A stretch of DNA of 6,043 nucleotides from Alphaproteobacteria bacterium (GTDB taxonomy: Bacteria > Pseudomonadota > Alphaproteobacteria > Paracaedibacterales > CAIULA01): positions 1-6,043 of the forward strand of contig JAIEMR010000098.1 in the NCBI GenBank assembly GCA_019751935.1, read 5' to 3'. The notes beneath the pieces are model-generated. The model made no database searches. It was not told the origin of the DNA and saw only the letters and a program-made list of their open reading frames with translations. A program made the position numbers and the translations under genes. Position 1 is the stretch's first letter; every line of letters begins with the position of its first letter. Shown here piece by piece: positions 5,695-6,043 of this stretch.

Positions 5695-6043
5695 ATGTCA
5701 ACTGGGCGCATCACAACTCTCTCACCAATCTTGAACGTCATGACCGCTGCTGCAGAAAAAGCGGCACGAGGAATGCTTCGTGATTTTGGAGAATTAGAGC
5801 ATTTACAGGTGTCAAAAAAAGGCTTAGGTGATTTCGTATCAACCGCCGATAAACGCTCTGAGAGCATCCTGATTCAAGAACTTTCAAAAGCGCGCCCTGG
5901 ATATTCCTTTTTAACCGAAGAAACCGGAGAAATCCCCGGAACAGATCCGGAGTATTGTTGGATCATTGATCCTTTAGATGGAACGTTAAATTTTTTGCAT
6001 GGCATTCCTCATTTTGCTATCGTGATTGGCCTTAAAAAAGGCG
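5695..6043 (+). CDS. suhB: Inositol-1-monophosphatase family protein SuhB, N-terminal part (cut by window edge)
   Basis: The first 116 codons of a Mg2+-dependent phosphatase of the inositol monophosphatase family are present and the frame is open at the window end. ATG 5695 has AAGGA (5683-5687) 7 nt upstream. Visible family landmarks are KGLGDFVSTAD (42-52), the metal-binding Glu pair in LTEETG (73-78), and the signature WIIDPLDGTLNFLHG (89-103), with D92 and D95 as metal ligands and DGT as phosphate loop. The wording around these motifs matches alphaproteobacterial SuhB next to efp as I recall it. Besides inositol-phosphate hydrolysis, SuhB in Escherichia coli joins the rRNA antitermination complex, which would suit this translation-related neighbourhood; that role is not evident from the sequence. 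CysQ-type members of the same superfamily are a less likely alternative. Confidence 0.93.
   Translation, partial: MSTGRITTLSPILNVMTAAAEKAARGMLRDFGELEHLQVSKKGLGDFVSTADKRSESILIQELSKARPGYSFLTEETGEIPGTDPEYCWIIDPLDGTLNFLHGIPHFAIVIGLKKG

Noticed and set aside
5664..5867. 67-aa minus-strand ORF at the efp-suhB junction
   Set aside because: It is antisense to the conserved start of suhB.

Overview
The window looks like chromosomal DNA from an AT-rich alphaproteobacterium. This rests on the sequences of both methionine tRNAs, of bS21, EF-P and the SuhB-type phosphatase, and on the efp-suhB adjacency, all of which match alphaproteobacterial forms as I remember them. The low GC, and a large secreted protein I cannot place in any family, would fit a host-associated lineage such as Holosporales or Rickettsiales relatives, but that placement is inference. 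No insertion sequence, phage gene, CRISPR array or toxin-antitoxin pair is visible. Most of the window is ordinary housekeeping sequence, and the 2 kb orphan gene is the main unknown.

Left half, minus strand (1-3251). Reading from right to left in the direction of transcription: initiator tRNA-fMet (3175-3251), pgpA (phosphatidylglycerophosphatase A) only 17 nt after the tRNA, a 675-residue Sec-exported protein of unknown function 31 nt after pgpA, a small 101-residue protein ending in a membrane helix, and the first 22 codons of a probable trhO (tRNA U34 hydroxylase), cut by the window edge.

Right half, plus strand (3252-6043). A 156-nt divergent region separates tRNA-fMet from rpsU (bS21). 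rpsU ends in a strong intrinsic terminator whose T-run lies 2 nt before the start codon of an SDR enzyme of the pteridine-reductase (PTR1/FolM) type. That gene is followed by folB (dihydroneopterin aldolase), giving a two-gene folate/pterin unit. A near-consensus sigma70 promoter inside the 3' end of folB then drives elongator tRNA-Met, efp (elongation factor P) and suhB (inositol-monophosphatase family, truncated by the window end), probably as one tRNA-mRNA transcript.

The genes fall into three themes: translation (two Met tRNAs, bS21, EF-P, a tRNA-modifying enzyme, and SuhB by family association), pterin/folate synthesis (SDR plus FolB, which feeds formyl-group supply for initiation), and envelope (PgpA and the exported orphan). 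The points most worth following up are the exported orphan with its degenerate repeated motif, the tRNA-to-mRNA junctions with little or no leader, and the SDR start abutting a terminator.
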